DNA from: Vibrio celticus
GTDB taxonomy: Bacteria > Pseudomonadota > Gammaproteobacteria > Enterobacterales > Vibrionaceae
Length of the DNA stretch: 64,000 bases
NCBI RefSeq assembly: GCF_024347335.1
Contig: NZ_AP025463.1
Location: forward strand, 1,860,001 to 1,924,000
Reading direction: 5' to 3'
Shown here: one piece after another, positions 42,093 to 52,447 of the stretch
Layout: the number at the start of each line of letters is the position of its first letter
How positions within the stretch are numbered: position 1 is the stretch's first letter
Made by a program: the position numbers and the translations under genes
Notes under the pieces: model-generated
The model's input: only the letters and a program-made list of their open reading frames with translations
Told to the model about the DNA's origin: nothing
The model's database searches: none

Positions 42093-43241
42093 ATGTTTGA
42101 CTACTCCCATTTCAGTAGAGCAGCAGCCCAAGACAAGGACATCGTCGCCATAGTCGATGATCTCTTCCAGCTAGCTCGCGAACACTACCCCATATTATCT
42201 CGACTATCCGTGGTGCTGTGCAGTGAAAATAAAGCATCCAACTATTTTGTTTCAGATTCACTGTGCCAAAACGCCAAGCATCATTACATCGAACAAGAGA
42301 TCAAACCCAACTCTGCGTTGAGTCGTCTGGCTGAATCATTGGAAACAAGAATTGTTGATGACCTCTCTTTGATGAATCCGACGAAGCAAATCTCTCATCT
42401 ACTCGAGCTTGGTCACCAAAGTAGCTATACCACTCCAATCCACTACCAAGAGAGTAACCTTGGGTTCGTTTTCATCAACGCATCATGCACTGACTTTTTT
42501 GCTAAGCAGACAATACAAAGTGACATCGCCTACCTCACTCAAGCGATTTCGAACCTGTTTGTGCAACTCTTCGAACGTCAGAGACATTTTCAGTCCTCAT
42601 TAGCAATCGCCCTAAACATGGGACACGCACGTGATCCTGAAACCAAAGAGCATCTGATTCGCATGGGAAAATACAGCGAGCAGCTGGCACGTACGCTTTC
42701 GCACAGTAACAATGAGATTACCCACCAATTCGTTCACCGCATTCGCTTGTATGCCCCGTTTCACGACATAGGTAAGTACCGAATTCCAGACAAAGTGCTC
42801 TTCAGTACTGAGCGTTTTTCGGAAGAAGAAAGAAACATCATGAACAATCACACGATATATGGTGAAGAAATGATTGATGACGTGGTTGCCCTTTCCCACC
42901 ACAACTCAATGTGTAGCGAAGAAGTTCAGTTCATCAAGAATATTGTACGTCACCATCATGAACGGTTTGATGGCTCGGGATTACCAGATGCGCTCATTGG
43001 AGAAGCGATCCCACTGGAGGCAAGAATTGTAACGCTAGCAGATGTATTCGATGCTTTACTGAGTAAACGAGCTTATAAACACGCATGGTCAGCATCTAAG
43101 GTAATGGACTACATTGAAGCGCATACTGGGCTGATGTTTGATCCAGAGTGTGTGTCTGCGCTGAAGCAAAACCTGGATTACTTCATGTCGATACGAGAGC
43201 AATACAGTGATATGCAAAGTCCACAAGCTGCACTCGCTTAA
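42093..43241 (+). CDS. Cytoplasmic GAF-like/HD-GYP c-di-GMP phosphodiesterase
   Basis: A 382-residue protein without membrane spans. The N-terminal 150 residues look like a GAF-type sensory domain. The HD-GYP domain follows: HD motif FHDIGKYRIP near residue 223 and HHHERFDGSGLP near 288, where the GYP motif reads GLP. The metal-binding histidines are present, so c-di-GMP hydrolysis is likely. Start at ATG 42093 has AAAGG about 12 nt upstream; a TTG four codons earlier directly abuts that site and is less likely. A terminator follows. Confidence 0.88.
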   Translation: MFDYSHFSRAAAQDKDIVAIVDDLFQLAREHYPILSRLSVVLCSENKASNYFVSDSLCQNAKHHYIEQEIKPNSALSRLAESLETRIVDDLSLMNPTKQISHLLELGHQSSYTTPIHYQESNLGFVFINASCTDFFAKQTIQSDIAYLTQAISNLFVQLFERQRHFQSSLAIALNMGHARDPETKEHLIRMGKYSEQLARTLSHSNNEITHQFVHRIRLYAPFHDIGKYRIPDKVLFSTERFSEEERNIMNNHTIYGEEMIDDVVALSHHNSMCSEEVQFIKNIVRHHHERFDGSGLPDALIGEAIPLEARIVTLADVFDALLSKRAYKHAWSASKVMDYIEAHTGLMFDPECVSALKQNLDYFMSIREQYSDMQSPQAALA

Positions 43242-43289
43242 CGGGTTGTATTAAATTTGCTGTACGTGACTCTCTTTCAGAACCTACAA

Positions 43290-43316
43290 AAAAGGATGCC
43301 AATCGGCATCCTTTTG
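43290..43316. terminator. Terminator between HD-GYP and gnd (convergent)
   Basis: aaaggatgcc-aatc-ggcatcctttt, flanked by A and T tracts so it can serve both converging genes. Confidence 0.92.
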
Positions 43317-43373
43317 TTTTCTAGTTTACAGCTGATAAGAACAACAAGGTTCTTAACTGATTCTAACTAACGA

Positions 43374-44822
43374 TTATACGTCGTAAGTTGTAGAAGCAGT
43401 GTCGCCGCCTGTACCAGTCCAGTTTGTGTGGAAAAATTCACCACGTGGACGGTCAGTACGCTCGTAAGTGTGAGCACCGAAGTAGTCACGTTGAGCTTGA
43501 AGCAGGTTCGCTGGTAGACGTGCAGTTGTGTAACCGTCTAGGAAAGATAGCGCAGAAATCGTACATGGCATTGGGATACCAGACTCTAGAGATTTCGCTG
43601 CTACTTTACGCCATGCCACTAGGCTGCCTTGTAGGATGTTTTTGAAGTACTCGTCAGAACCTAGGAACGCGATGTCTGGGTTTGCTTCGTACGCATCACG
43701 GATGTTGCCTAGGAATGCAGAACGGATGATACAACCACCACGCCACATTAGCGCTACGTTACCGTAGTTTAGGTCCCAGCCATTTTCGTTCGACGCTTCA
43801 CGCATTAGCATGAAACCTTGAGCGTAAGAGATGATCTTAGAAGCCAGTAGAGCTTGACGTAGTGCATCAACCCACTCTTGCTTGTCGCCTTCAACTGGAG
43901 TGATTGTCTTCTCAAACAAAGCTTCAGCTTCAACACGTTGGTCTTTAAGCGCAGACAGGCAACGAGAGAATACAGACTCAGAGATTAGAGTTAGTGGGAT
44001 ACCTAGGTCTAGTGCGTTAATACCAGTCCACTTACCAGTACCTTTTTGGCCTGCAGTGTCTAGGATCTTCTCAACTAGCGCTTCACCGTCTTCATCTTTG
44101 TAGCCAAGGATGTCAGCAGTGATTTCAACTAGGTAGCTGTCTAGTTCAGTCTTGTTCCAGTCAGCGAATACTGCTTGCATCTCGTCAGCAGACATACCTA
44201 GGCCATCTTTCATGAACTGGTATGCTTCAGTGATAAGCTGCATGTCACCGTATTCGATGCCGTTGTGTACCATCTTAACGAAGTGACCAGCACCGTCGTT
44301 ACCAACCCAGTCACAACAAGGCTCACCAGCGTCAGTTTTTGCAGAGATACCTTGGAAGATTGGCTTAACCGCTTCCCAAGCTTCAGCCGCGCCACCTGGC
44401 ATGATTGAAGGACCGAAACGAGCACCTTCTTCACCACCAGATACACCAGTACCGATGAAGTGGATGCCTTTCTCACGACAATGCGCTACACGACGGTTAG
44501 TGTCTGGGTAGTTAGTGTTACCACCATCAATGATGATGTCGCCTTCGTCTAGAAGTGGGATTAGGTTTTCGATGAACGTATCTACAACGTCACCAGCACG
44601 AACCATAAGCATCACTTTACGTGGTGCTTCTAGCTTCTCAACTAACTCTTCTAGAGAGTAAGCACCAACGATGTTAGTACCTTTAGCTGGGCCTTCTAGG
44701 AACTCGTCTACTTTAGCAGCAGTACGGTTATGAGCCACAACTTTGAAGCCGTGGTCGTTCATGTTTAGGATAAGGTTCTGACCCATTACTGCTAGGCCAA
44801 TTACACCGATATCACCTTTCAT
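43374..44822 (-). CDS. gnd: 6-phosphogluconate dehydrogenase, decarboxylating
   Basis: Oxidises 6-phosphogluconate to ribulose 5-phosphate and CO2 with NADP+, the last oxidative step of the pentose phosphate pathway. The 482-residue protein has the N-terminal Rossmann motif GVIGLAVMGQNL, the NRT NADP-binding region, GTGVSGGEEGARFGPS and GHFVKMVHNGIEYGDM with catalytic lysine, all normal. AAGGAG precedes the start. It ends the zwf-pgl-gnd operon. Confidence 0.98.
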   Translation of the reverse strand: MKGDIGVIGLAVMGQNLILNMNDHGFKVVAHNRTAAKVDEFLEGPAKGTNIVGAYSLEELVEKLEAPRKVMLMVRAGDVVDTFIENLIPLLDEGDIIIDGGNTNYPDTNRRVAHCREKGIHFIGTGVSGGEEGARFGPSIMPGGAAEAWEAVKPIFQGISAKTDAGEPCCDWVGNDGAGHFVKMVHNGIEYGDMQLITEAYQFMKDGLGMSADEMQAVFADWNKTELDSYLVEITADILGYKDEDGEALVEKILDTAGQKGTGKWTGINALDLGIPLTLISESVFSRCLSALKDQRVEAEALFEKTITPVEGDKQEWVDALRQALLASKIISYAQGFMLMREASNENGWDLNYGNVALMWRGGCIIRSAFLGNIRDAYEANPDIAFLGSDEYFKNILQGSLVAWRKVAAKSLESGIPMPCTISALSFLDGYTTARLPANLLQAQRDYFGAHTYERTDRPRGEFFHTNWTGTGGDTASTTYDV

Positions 44823-44851
44823 TATTTATATCTCCTTGCGGCTAGTCGCAC

Positions 44852-45586
44852 TTATGCGATAGCACTTGCTGCATTTGAATCTAGGAACCACTCTGTTTCG
44901 CCAGTTTTAGACTGGATTTTCGCTGCCGGGTAAGGCAGCTCTGAAGCAGGAGTTGTATGAATTTCTTTAACGATCTCAACTTTACCTGCACCTAGTACTA
45001 GGTAGCTGATTCGTTTTGCTGCTTCTAAAACTTTCGCTGTTTTAGAAACACGGATTTGACCAGACTCAGGATGAGAAGCCAGTACCGACAGGTTCTCATC
45101 TTGGTAGTTGGTTGCATCCGGGAATAGTGAAGCTGTGTGGCCATCTGCGCCAACACCTAGCAGAATCCAATCGAAAACTGGCGTGCCATTTTCTGTTGGG
45201 ATTACGTCTGCCATCTCTTTTGCGAAACGCTCTGCTTCTGCTTTAGGTTCATCTTCACCACGGATGCGGTGGATGTTTTCAGCAGGAAGGTTTACTTGAG
45301 TCAACTCTTTTAGTTTTGAAAATAAGAGCGCGTTTGCTTCACCGAAATTGCTTTCAGCATCGTCTGGTGCAACGCAACGTTCGTCGCCCCACCAGAAGTG
45401 AAGGTTATTCCATTGAATACCTTCAGCGTAAGGCGCCTGTGCTAAAAGCTTGAAAAGCATTTTTGGCGTGCTGCCACCAGACAGTGAAATGTGAACAGGT
45501 TTGCCCTGCTCGCTGTATGCTTTCATTTCATTTGCTAGGTTTTCAACAACCAGTTCAGGCGTTGCAAAGATCTTGTGATTGATCAT
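44852..45586 (-). CDS. pgl: 6-phosphogluconolactonase
   Basis: Hydrolyses 6-phosphogluconolactone to 6-phosphogluconate. The 244-residue DevB-type protein has [14 protein letters not shown] near the N-terminus and the central [10 protein letters not shown] and [15 protein letters not shown] motifs. The ATG at 45586 overlaps the zwf stop codon (ATGA), which settles the start; a longer frame to 45634 is a shadow inside zwf. Gnd follows 29 bp later. Confidence 0.97.
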   Translation of the reverse strand: MINHKIFATPELVVENLANEMKAYSEQGKPVHISLSGGSTPKMLFKLLAQAPYAEGIQWNNLHFWWGDERCVAPDDAESNFGEANALLFSKLKELTQVNLPAENIHRIRGEDEPKAEAERFAKEMADVIPTENGTPVFDWILLGVGADGHTASLFPDATNYQDENLSVLASHPESGQIRVSKTAKVLEAAKRISYLVLGAGKVEIVKEIHTTPASELPYPAAKIQSKTGETEWFLDSNAASAIA

Positions 45587-47085
45587 AGTTCGCAGTAATC
45601 CGTGTCTGTTAAGTTTTTGCATGGGAAACGCCATGCGCGGCCATCACGTTGCAGAAGTTCATCTGCTTCCTGTGGGCCCCAAGTACCACAAGCATAGCCA
45701 AACAGTGCTTGAGGATCTTGCTTGAAGTCTAAGATTGGTTGAACGTACTTCCAACATGCTTCTACCGCATCGGTACGTGCAAACAGAGTCGCATCACCGT
45801 TCAGTGCATCAAGAAGAAGACGCTCATAAGCCGTCAGCATCTGAGTTTCAGGCAAGTCAGAGTAAGAGAAGTTCATTTTCACTTCTTTTGCTTTGAAGCC
45901 TGCGCCTGGCTCTTTCAAACCAAAGCTCATCTGAATACCTTCATCCGGTTGGATACGGATAATAAGCTTGTTCTCTGGTGCATCTTGACCAAATACTGGG
46001 TGCGGTGTGTTCTTAAAGTGAATCACGATTTCAGTCACACGTGTAGGTAAGCGTTTACCTGTACGTACGTAGAAAGGAACACCATTCCAACGCCAGTTAT
46101 TGATGTGAGCTTTCAAGCCGATGTAAGTCTCGGTACGAGAATCATCCGCTACACCATGCTCTTCACGGTAACCTAGTAAGTGCTGACCACGAACATCTGA
46201 TGCTGTGTACTGACCTAATACTAAGTCTTTACGCAGATCATCTTCTTCTAATGGTTTCAGACACTGAAGCACTTTAACCACTTCATCACGAATAGAATCA
46301 GCGTTAATTTGTGCAGGCGGCTCCATACCCACCATTGCTAGCACTTGTAGCAGGTGGTTTTGGAACATGTCGCGAACTGCGCCAGAACCGTCGTAGTATC
46401 CGCCACGCTCTTCAACGCCAAGGAACTCAGCACCTGTGATTTCAACGTATTCAATGAAGTTACGGTTCCACAGTGGTTCAAACATCGCGTTTGAGAAACG
46501 AAGCACTAGAAGGTTTTGAACCGTCTCTTTACCAAGGTAATGGTCGATACGGTAGATCTGGTGTTCTTGGAAGTGATGATGGATCTCTTCATCCAACGCT
46601 TGAGCTGATGCTAAGTCGTAACCAAATGGTTTTTCGATGATCAGACGACGCCAGCCGTTCGATTCATCGTTAAGGCCATGCGCAGCGAGGTTTGCTGGAA
46701 TCACACCGTATAGGCTTGGCGGGGTTGCCAAGTAGAACAGTGTGTTATGGTTTTCGAATTGGTAGTCTTGCTCAAGCTTGTCTAGACGTTGTGCTAAACG
46801 AGCGTAGTCGTCTACATCTGAAGTGTTGATCGCTTGGTAATGCAGATGTTCAATGAATGCATTTAGCGTCTCAGGTTCAGTTTTTTCCATTTCCTGAAGA
46901 GACTTCTTCAGCTTCTCACGGTAAGACTCATCGCTGTACTCAGTACGGCTCACTCCAAGAATCGCAAAGGATTCTGGTAGTTGATTGCTAGCATACAGGT
47001 GGTATAGAGCAGGAATTAACTTGCGGTAAGTTAGATCTCCCGACGCACCAAAAATAACGATGCTGCTGTTTTCAGGTATTACCAT
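45583..47085 (-). CDS. zwf: Glucose-6-phosphate 1-dehydrogenase
   Basis: Oxidises glucose 6-phosphate with NADP+, committing carbon to the pentose phosphate pathway. The 500-residue protein has the N-terminal nucleotide-binding motif [12 protein letters not shown] and the substrate-site motif [17 protein letters not shown] lies 7 nt before the ATG at 47085, and a second ATG one codon earlier (47088) is possible; the annotated longer frame to 47139 has no support. It is the first gene of zwf-pgl-gnd. Confidence 0.97.
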   Translation of the reverse strand: MVIPENSSIVIFGASGDLTYRKLIPALYHLYASNQLPESFAILGVSRTEYSDESYREKLKKSLQEMEKTEPETLNAFIEHLHYQAINTSDVDDYARLAQRLDKLEQDYQFENHNTLFYLATPPSLYGVIPANLAAHGLNDESNGWRRLIIEKPFGYDLASAQALDEEIHHHFQEHQIYRIDHYLGKETVQNLLVLRFSNAMFEPLWNRNFIEYVEITGAEFLGVEERGGYYDGSGAVRDMFQNHLLQVLAMVGMEPPAQINADSIRDEVVKVLQCLKPLEEDDLRKDLVLGQYTASDVRGQHLLGYREEHGVADDSRTETYIGLKAHINNWRWNGVPFYVRTGKRLPTRVTEIVIHFKNTPHPVFGQDAPENKLIIRIQPDEGIQMSFGLKEPGAGFKAKEVKMNFSYSDLPETQMLTAYERLLLDALNGDATLFARTDAVEACWKYVQPILDFKQDPQALFGYACGTWGPQEADELLQRDGRAWRFPCKNLTDTDYCEL

Positions 47086-47527
47086 CATCTTTCCTATAAA
47101 AACAAGGTTTTTAGTATTCGCCAAAGGTATCAGCGACATACGAAAATAGATAATAGGTCTTAACTATTACATCAATAGTAAGCGCCTATTAAATTTGAGA
47201 ATGCGTTTGGTAAACGAGGGTGAAAGCTATCACCTCTATTCGGGACAGTATTGTCTATGACTATTTGATTTACATCAACCACTGTGAAAGCAATCGATTA
47301 AATATTGACTCATTTCGAACAAATTCTAATCGATAGCCAAGTTAACAAAGGTAGAAATCGCAGCAAATCGGCATTCTCAAACAGTGTAGTCAAGTAAGAA
47401 TGGCATCTGGTCTGTGGAGTGACTTGTGGATGTTAAAACCGAAACTAAAACCAGCTTATTCAACTGGTTTTACAGTTTATTTGGAATCTAAAGGCATCTT
47501 CGGATGAAGAGAGCTTCTCATACTGCC
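47086..47527 (-). promoter_or_regulatory. zwf upstream region with terminator of the two-component operon
   Basis: A 442-bp gap. A hairpin with 8-bp arms (47447-47454 and 47464-47471), reading AAAACCAG-...-CTGGTTTT on the minus strand, probably ends the kinase-regulator transcript. Nearer zwf are an inverted repeat atcgatta/taatcgat (47293-47300 and 47327-47334) and actatt/aatagt (47163-47179). Neither resembles the HexR site known from other gammaproteobacterial zwf promoters. Confidence 0.5.
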
Positions 47528-48223
47528 CTATCTTTTCGCTTTGTTGTAGCAGCGCTCCGGGCGACCTACGGTACCGTAATTTAAGTCTGCGACTAACTCA
47601 CCAGTGGTAATCAAAAATTCTAAATAGCGTCTAGCGGTGGTTCGGCTAGCACCAATTCGTTCTCCGGCTTCATCGGCGGTAATATTAACGGCATCAGCTT
47701 GTTGAAAAATGGCTCTGATCTTATCCAACGTTACGCCATCAATGCCTTTGGGTAAGGTGGATACTTTTCCAGAGTCCGCTTTGGCATTGGCTTGCAGCAT
47801 CTTATCAACCAAACCTTGATTCAAATCCGACACACTTTCAAACTCTTGCTGTTGAGATTGATACTTTTTCAGCGCCGCTTCCAAACGAGGGAACATTACT
47901 GGTTTCAATAGATAATCGACCACTCCACCGCGCATTGCCTGCTGCAGCGTATCCACATCCCGAGCAGCAGTAATCAAGATAACGTCGCAGCCTTGATTGC
48001 TCCCTCTTACGTGATTAAGAATATCGAGCCCACATCCGTCCGGCAGATACACATCCAATAACACCAAATCCGGTTTTAAGATGTCCAGTTGCATGAGCGC
48101 TTCAGACTGTGTTGTGGCAATGCCGACCACGTCAAAGCCACCCATCTGTTCTAAATAACGATGGTGTAGCTCTGCAATCGCAATATCATCCTCAATGACC
48201 ATGACTCTCGTGATTGCGTTCAT
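47528..48223 (-). CDS. CitB/DcuR-type response regulator
   Basis: A 231-residue response regulator. The receiver has acidic residues E11, D12 and D13, the phosphoacceptor D57 (LVLLDVYLPD), T85 and K107. A C-terminal helix-turn-helix (residues about 160-225, ITADEAGERIGASRTTARRYLEF) is typical of the CitB family. It follows its histidine kinase by 69 bp. Family members control uptake of citrate, C4-dicarboxylates or other carboxylates. It could control tctCBA 11 kb away, which is inference. Confidence 0.9.
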   Translation of the reverse strand: MNAITRVMVIEDDIAIAELHHRYLEQMGGFDVVGIATTQSEALMQLDILKPDLVLLDVYLPDGCGLDILNHVRGSNQGCDVILITAARDVDTLQQAMRGGVVDYLLKPVMFPRLEAALKKYQSQQQEFESVSDLNQGLVDKMLQANAKADSGKVSTLPKGIDGVTLDKIRAIFQQADAVNITADEAGERIGASRTTARRYLEFLITTGELVADLNYGTVGRPERCYNKAKR

Positions 48224-48292
48224 TTATGTTCTTCCTTTAACCATGCTTTTTCCGTCACGATGATCTTCACAAGATCGATTCGTGCTTAATTA

Positions 48293-49945
48293 TTATTGTT
48301 CTTCTTTTGGCAGATAAACCGTCATTCGCGTGCCAAAATCGTGGTTGTCGACCATTTCAAGCTGCCCTTGATATCGGTCTGCCAGCTGCTTTATCAGATA
48401 CAAACCCACACCACGATTTTGCTTCGCTTTGCTCGATACGCCTTTTTCGGTAAGTGCTTTGGTTGCCAACTCTTTCGGCAAACCGCACCCTTTGTCTTCT
48501 ACTTCTACGATAATTTCATTACCAAAATCACTGATTGAAACTTCAATAACCCGACGCGCTGGTGAAATTTGACCCTCTTGCTTAATCGCCGTCATGGTGG
48601 CATCAAAGGCGTTATCAATCAGGTTGCCAAGAATTGTGACAACGTCATCCGCGTTTAAACAGCTAGGCAATGCTTCAAGCCTTGAGCCTTCTTCCACTTT
48701 AAGCTCTAAACCAATTTCTCTCGCGCGTTCCGTTTTCCCAAGGAGCATACCTGCGATGAGCGGGTCTTTAACGGTTTCACGCAAGAACTCGATCAAGCTT
48801 TGATAGTGCGCGGTTTCTTGGCCAATCAACTGCTGGACTGAATCCAACTCGCCCATCTGAATCAAGCCACTGATAGTGTTGAGCTTGTTTTGATGCTCAT
48901 GGGTTTGTGAACGCAGTAGATCAGCATATTCTTTGGTTTGTGAGAGCTGGTCTGTTAAATCGTTGATTTCATCGCGTAATCGGAAACTCGATACCGCCCC
49001 GACCACCTCACCTGCCACTATAATTGGGCTTCGGTTAGCAATGATTCGCTTATTGTTCAAATACAACTCAACATCGTGGTCGGTGTCACCGGTTGATAAC
49101 AGTTGCTCTAAATCACTACCTGGCAATACATCAGAAAGGCGCTGTTGATTGAGTGCTTTATCCCTGTCTATCGATAAAATATCACAGGCACTTTTATTAA
49201 TTGAACGCAAAATGCCGTGCTTATCGATGCTCAGAATGCCCTCTTTCACGGTACTCATGGTTACATCTAGCTCAACATACAACCGGCCTATCTCTTCAGG
49301 CTCAAAGCCCAAAATAGCGCGTTGAAAACGGCGAGATACATAACTCGAAATCAAAGCGTTGACCGCAACCACCAGCAACGCCATCACAATCAAAAAGGCT
49401 AAGTAAGGTTCGATTCGGTCTTGCAAAGAATCCAATAAGTAACCAACTGACACGACACCAATAACGTTACCTCGGGTGTCTTTTACCGCGGATTTACCAC
49501 GAACTGAGAAACCAAGCGACCCTTTGGCCGTCGACACATAAGATTCTCCCAATGCCAATGCTTTTTGGTTATCACCACCACGCATGGGTTTACCGAGCCT
49601 GTCATCATAAGGGTGAATCAGGCGGATACCTTTATCATCTCCCACAACGATGAACGCCGCGCCAATGAGCTGAGTAAGGTTACGAAATTTAACTTGGGTT
49701 TCTTCAGACAGAACGTAGGGAACGCCATTAGGGTCCAACGTTCCGTTTTCTTGAATAATGCTGGTGACAAGTGGCGATTCAGATAGAAATTCAGCAACAC
49801 CTAACGCTTTCAAACCCATCTCTTGCTCTTGAGATTGTTTGATGTAATAAAAACCAGCCGCTGCAAGAATCAAAAGTTCAACGAGGCCAGTGACCGTCAT
49901 GATAATCAGTAACCTTTTACGGAAACTGATACTGCTCCATTTCAT
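48293..49945 (-). CDS. CitA/DcuS-type sensor histidine kinase
   Basis: A 550-residue membrane kinase. Membrane spans at about 13-34 and 177-199 flank a periplasmic PAS-like (sCache) domain of the CitA/DcuS type. A cytoplasmic PAS follows (about 220-330). The H-box reads RSQTHEHQNKLNTISGL near residue 350, and the ATPase domain has NLIDNAFDA and DKGCGLP motifs. These kinases sense carboxylates directly in the periplasm. It is co-transcribed with the response regulator that follows. Confidence 0.92.
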   Translation of the reverse strand: MKWSSISFRKRLLIIMTVTGLVELLILAAAGFYYIKQSQEQEMGLKALGVAEFLSESPLVTSIIQENGTLDPNGVPYVLSEETQVKFRNLTQLIGAAFIVVGDDKGIRLIHPYDDRLGKPMRGGDNQKALALGESYVSTAKGSLGFSVRGKSAVKDTRGNVIGVVSVGYLLDSLQDRIEPYLAFLIVMALLVVAVNALISSYVSRRFQRAILGFEPEEIGRLYVELDVTMSTVKEGILSIDKHGILRSINKSACDILSIDRDKALNQQRLSDVLPGSDLEQLLSTGDTDHDVELYLNNKRIIANRSPIIVAGEVVGAVSSFRLRDEINDLTDQLSQTKEYADLLRSQTHEHQNKLNTISGLIQMGELDSVQQLIGQETAHYQSLIEFLRETVKDPLIAGMLLGKTERAREIGLELKVEEGSRLEALPSCLNADDVVTILGNLIDNAFDATMTAIKQEGQISPARRVIEVSISDFGNEIIVEVEDKGCGLPKELATKALTEKGVSSKAKQNRGVGLYLIKQLADRYQGQLEMVDNHDFGTRMTVYLPKEEQ

Positions 49946-50564
49946 ATTCCACCGTCCCTCGTGTTAGAAGATCAATGTTAACACCAAGTTAATCGCATGA
50001 CCTTTCTAGGGACGTGAATTTGTGACTGCTACTCAACTAAATAATAGAGCAGATTGTTAATTGATAATCCTTTACGTTGTTCATTTCGATTAATCGTTCG
50101 TTTTTAGATCGAATTAGCTTAAAAACCAAAATAAACGAGTAAATATTGAGCTAGATCACTAAGCTTTTAGGTGTTTTTTAGGTTGTTTAAAATAAATACA
50201 ATTATAATGGTTGCATATGAAGAAGTTTGTTGTTGCTAAGCCATAGGTCATGATTTTCAGACCGCGCTTTAAATCGAAACCTCGATTAACAAAATAGCAA
50301 CAACACTTCGTTCGCTGGACGTATCTATAACTAAAAGTTGCACGCTCGCCGCTACGGTTGCTGAACAAACAGGTTATCTCTCTAACCTCATTCACACATC
50401 CTTATTTATATTACTGGCCAGCATGACAATCAAGAGGCGCCTGATCAAATCAGCGCCCAATAATAAAACATTGATGAGCAGGAAGTATCGATCAGTGGCA
50501 ACGTCCAATAGAAACAGGATAAAAAAACATAACGTATAAACATTGTTGAAAAGGAAACCAGGCA
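49946..50564. promoter_or_regulatory. Divergent region between the histidine kinase and a 75-residue gene
   Basis: A 619-bp gap, AT-rich, with a perfect palindrome cgattaatcg at 50087-50096 about 140 bp upstream of the kinase. A TATAAA-like hexamer precedes the 75-residue gene (about 50535). The minus-strand frame at 50159-50395 lacks a ribosome site and looks random. Confidence 0.4.
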
Positions 50565-50792
50565 ATGAAACGCGATAACTTTGGAATTTGTCTTACTAAG
50601 ACTATGCTGTTCAAACACTTACAATCGACTTTTACTCACGTAAGAGCCTATGAGAAAGATGGCACCTCCCCTCCCGATCTCAAGGTATTGTTAGCATTCC
50701 CGCAAATGTCAGGTAGAGATTTATTACAAACAATGCAAGGTTCGAGACAATTGGTATGGCGCGCCGATCACCATTGTCCTAGCTTTAAATAA
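50565..50792 (+). CDS. Small orphan protein of unknown function
   Basis: A 75-residue protein with AAGGA 11 nt before the ATG and a strong terminator 41 bp after the stop, so it looks like a real single-gene unit. It is basic, has two cysteines (residue 9 and residue 71), no signal peptide or membrane span. I do not recognise the family. Confidence 0.6.
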   Translation: MKRDNFGICLTKTMLFKHLQSTFTHVRAYEKDGTSPPDLKVLLAFPQMSGRDLLQTMQGSRQLVWRADHHCPSFK

Positions 50793-50826
50793 GCCACTTC
50801 ATTTTGTAAAAACACTTCTATACTGA

Positions 50827-50859
50827 ACTTAAAGAGCACGCTTCTGCGTGCTTTTTAAG
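50827..50859 (+). terminator. Intrinsic terminator of the 75-residue gene
   Basis: agcacgc-ttct-gcgtgct followed by TTTTTAA; outer bases acttaaa/ttaagt extend the stem with a bulge. Confidence 0.92.
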
Positions 50860-50907
50860 TTTCATTTATCTTTGATATTCACGTCATTCAATCTTATTTA
50901 CACTTGA

Positions 50908-50998
50908 TTGACGAGTTATGAGAATTTCTATTCATATGAGACAATCTATTCAAGACAAATGACTATCGCCCTGTTAACATTAGAGTTAATACTCTAAT
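50908..50998 (+). promoter_or_regulatory. Promoter and palindromic operator of the export operon
   Basis: A candidate promoter TTGACG (50908-50913), 18-bp spacer, TCATAT (50932-50937). It is followed by a perfect inverted repeat attagagt-taat-actctaat (50979-50998) ending 9 bp before the tolC-like ATG. The palindrome fits a MarR- or TetR-type repressor site; no such regulator gene is adjacent. Confidence 0.6.
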
Positions 50999-51007
50999 TG
51001 GTATTTA

Positions 51008-52444
51008 ATGCAGATGACCAAACCAAAATTCCGATACCTTGCGATCGCCAGTATGCTTCTCGGCACCATGACTTCGCCAGGCTATGCTGCCCCGCTCACT
51101 TTTTCTGAAGCGTGGCAAATATTACAAGAAAACAACAACTCGCTTGCGGCTCAACAAGCCAACGTTGAACGTTATCAACACCTTCAGAACTCAACAAGTA
51201 GCCTTAATCTACCTTCTATTACCTTAGGGGCTAACTACACGCACCTTGATAGTGATGTGACGATTAATGGTGAACAGTTCGGCGACAGCTTAAGCGGCGT
51301 AGATCCAGCATTTGCTCCCTTCTTAGCTCAGTTAGGTGGTGTTACCTCAACGATTACCGAGCAAGATATCTTCAGCTCTTCTATTCGCGCAGTGTGGCCC
51401 ATTTTTACAGGTGGTCGAATTACCGCAGCACAAACAGCAGCTGAAGGTAAAAGCGAAGAAGCGCAAAGCCAACTCTTAATGGAGAAGCAAGCTCGCTACG
51501 AAGACTTAAGTAAGTATTACTTCTCGGTGATCTTAGCGGAAGACGTCGTGAGAACGCGTCAAGCCGTTGAAGCAGGCTTAACTCAACATCGAGATTTCGC
51601 CATCAAGCTTGAACAGCAAGGACAAATCGCCCGAGTAGAACGCCTACAAGCCGATGCTTCCTTAGATAAAGCCATTGTTGAACGCGCGAAAGCTCAGAAC
51701 GATCTTAAAATTGCTCAATTGGCGCTGACTCAGATCCTTGGTCAAAGTGAAAGTGTAGAACCCTCTGAACAACTGTTTATCAATAAGAACCTGCCTCATA
51801 TGGACGTGTTCATTGACCAAACACTCATGACCTATCCCGGCCTTAAGATTCTTGATGCAAAAGAAAAACAAGCAAGCAGCTTAATTAAGGCCGAGAAAGG
51901 CAAATACTACCCAGAAGTTTATCTTTATGGTGATTACAGCCTGTATGAAGATGACTCTCTAGCCAGTGAAATGAAACCCGATTGGCTGGTTGGCATCGGT
52001 GTGAATGTACCACTGCTTGACACTTCAGGCCGTTCCGACAAAGTCGCCGCCGCTCACAGTGCCGTATCACAGGTTCAATTCCTTAAGTCACAAGCCAAGC
52101 AAGACTTAACCGTGTTGGTACAAAAGACTTACCTTGAAGCAAACCAAGCGATTGAAGAGGTTCAAGGCCTAAACTCGAGCTTGTCTTTAGCTCAGGAAAA
52201 CCTATTACTTCGTAAAAAAGCCTTCACACAAGGGTTATCTAACTCATTAGAAGTGGTTGATGCCGAGCTTTATCTTGCGAGCATTAAAACCCAGCAATCT
52301 GCTGCGCGATTCAAATACCTAATCTCTCTCAACAAGCTGTTAGCGCTAACCAGCGAAATGAATGCTTACTCAAGTTACTTAACCTCTTCTGTTCCGTCTG
52401 ATTTCGACTCAAAAACAGACACCGATAGCCAGTCAAAAGGATAA
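51008..52444 (+). CDS. TolC-family outer-membrane efflux protein
   Basis: A 478-residue outer-membrane channel with a signal peptide (about 1-27, ending GYA-A) and two TolC-type half-repeats with long helices. It is the first gene of a four-gene operon with an HlyD-type fusion protein and two ABC-2 permeases; the next gene starts 3 bp after its stop. The ATG at 51008 has no clear ribosome site, and the ATG at 51014 is equally possible. It ends in a short polar tail rich in S, D and K. Confidence 0.88.
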   Translation: MQMTKPKFRYLAIASMLLGTMTSPGYAAPLTFSEAWQILQENNNSLAAQQANVERYQHLQNSTSSLNLPSITLGANYTHLDSDVTINGEQFGDSLSGVDPAFAPFLAQLGGVTSTITEQDIFSSSIRAVWPIFTGGRITAAQTAAEGKSEEAQSQLLMEKQARYEDLSKYYFSVILAEDVVRTRQAVEAGLTQHRDFAIKLEQQGQIARVERLQADASLDKAIVERAKAQNDLKIAQLALTQILGQSESVEPSEQLFINKNLPHMDVFIDQTLMTYPGLKILDAKEKQASSLIKAEKGKYYPEVYLYGDYSLYEDDSLASEMKPDWLVGIGVNVPLLDTSGRSDKVAAAHSAVSQVQFLKSQAKQDLTVLVQKTYLEANQAIEEVQGLNSSLSLAQENLLLRKKAFTQGLSNSLEVVDAELYLASIKTQQSAARFKYLISLNKLLALTSEMNAYSSYLTSSVPSDFDSKTDTDSQSKG

Positions 52445-52447
52445 TTC

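Noticed and set aside
50159..50395. 78-residue minus-strand gene upstream of the histidine kinase
   Set aside because: No ribosome site and a random-looking, cysteine- and tyrosine-rich sequence.
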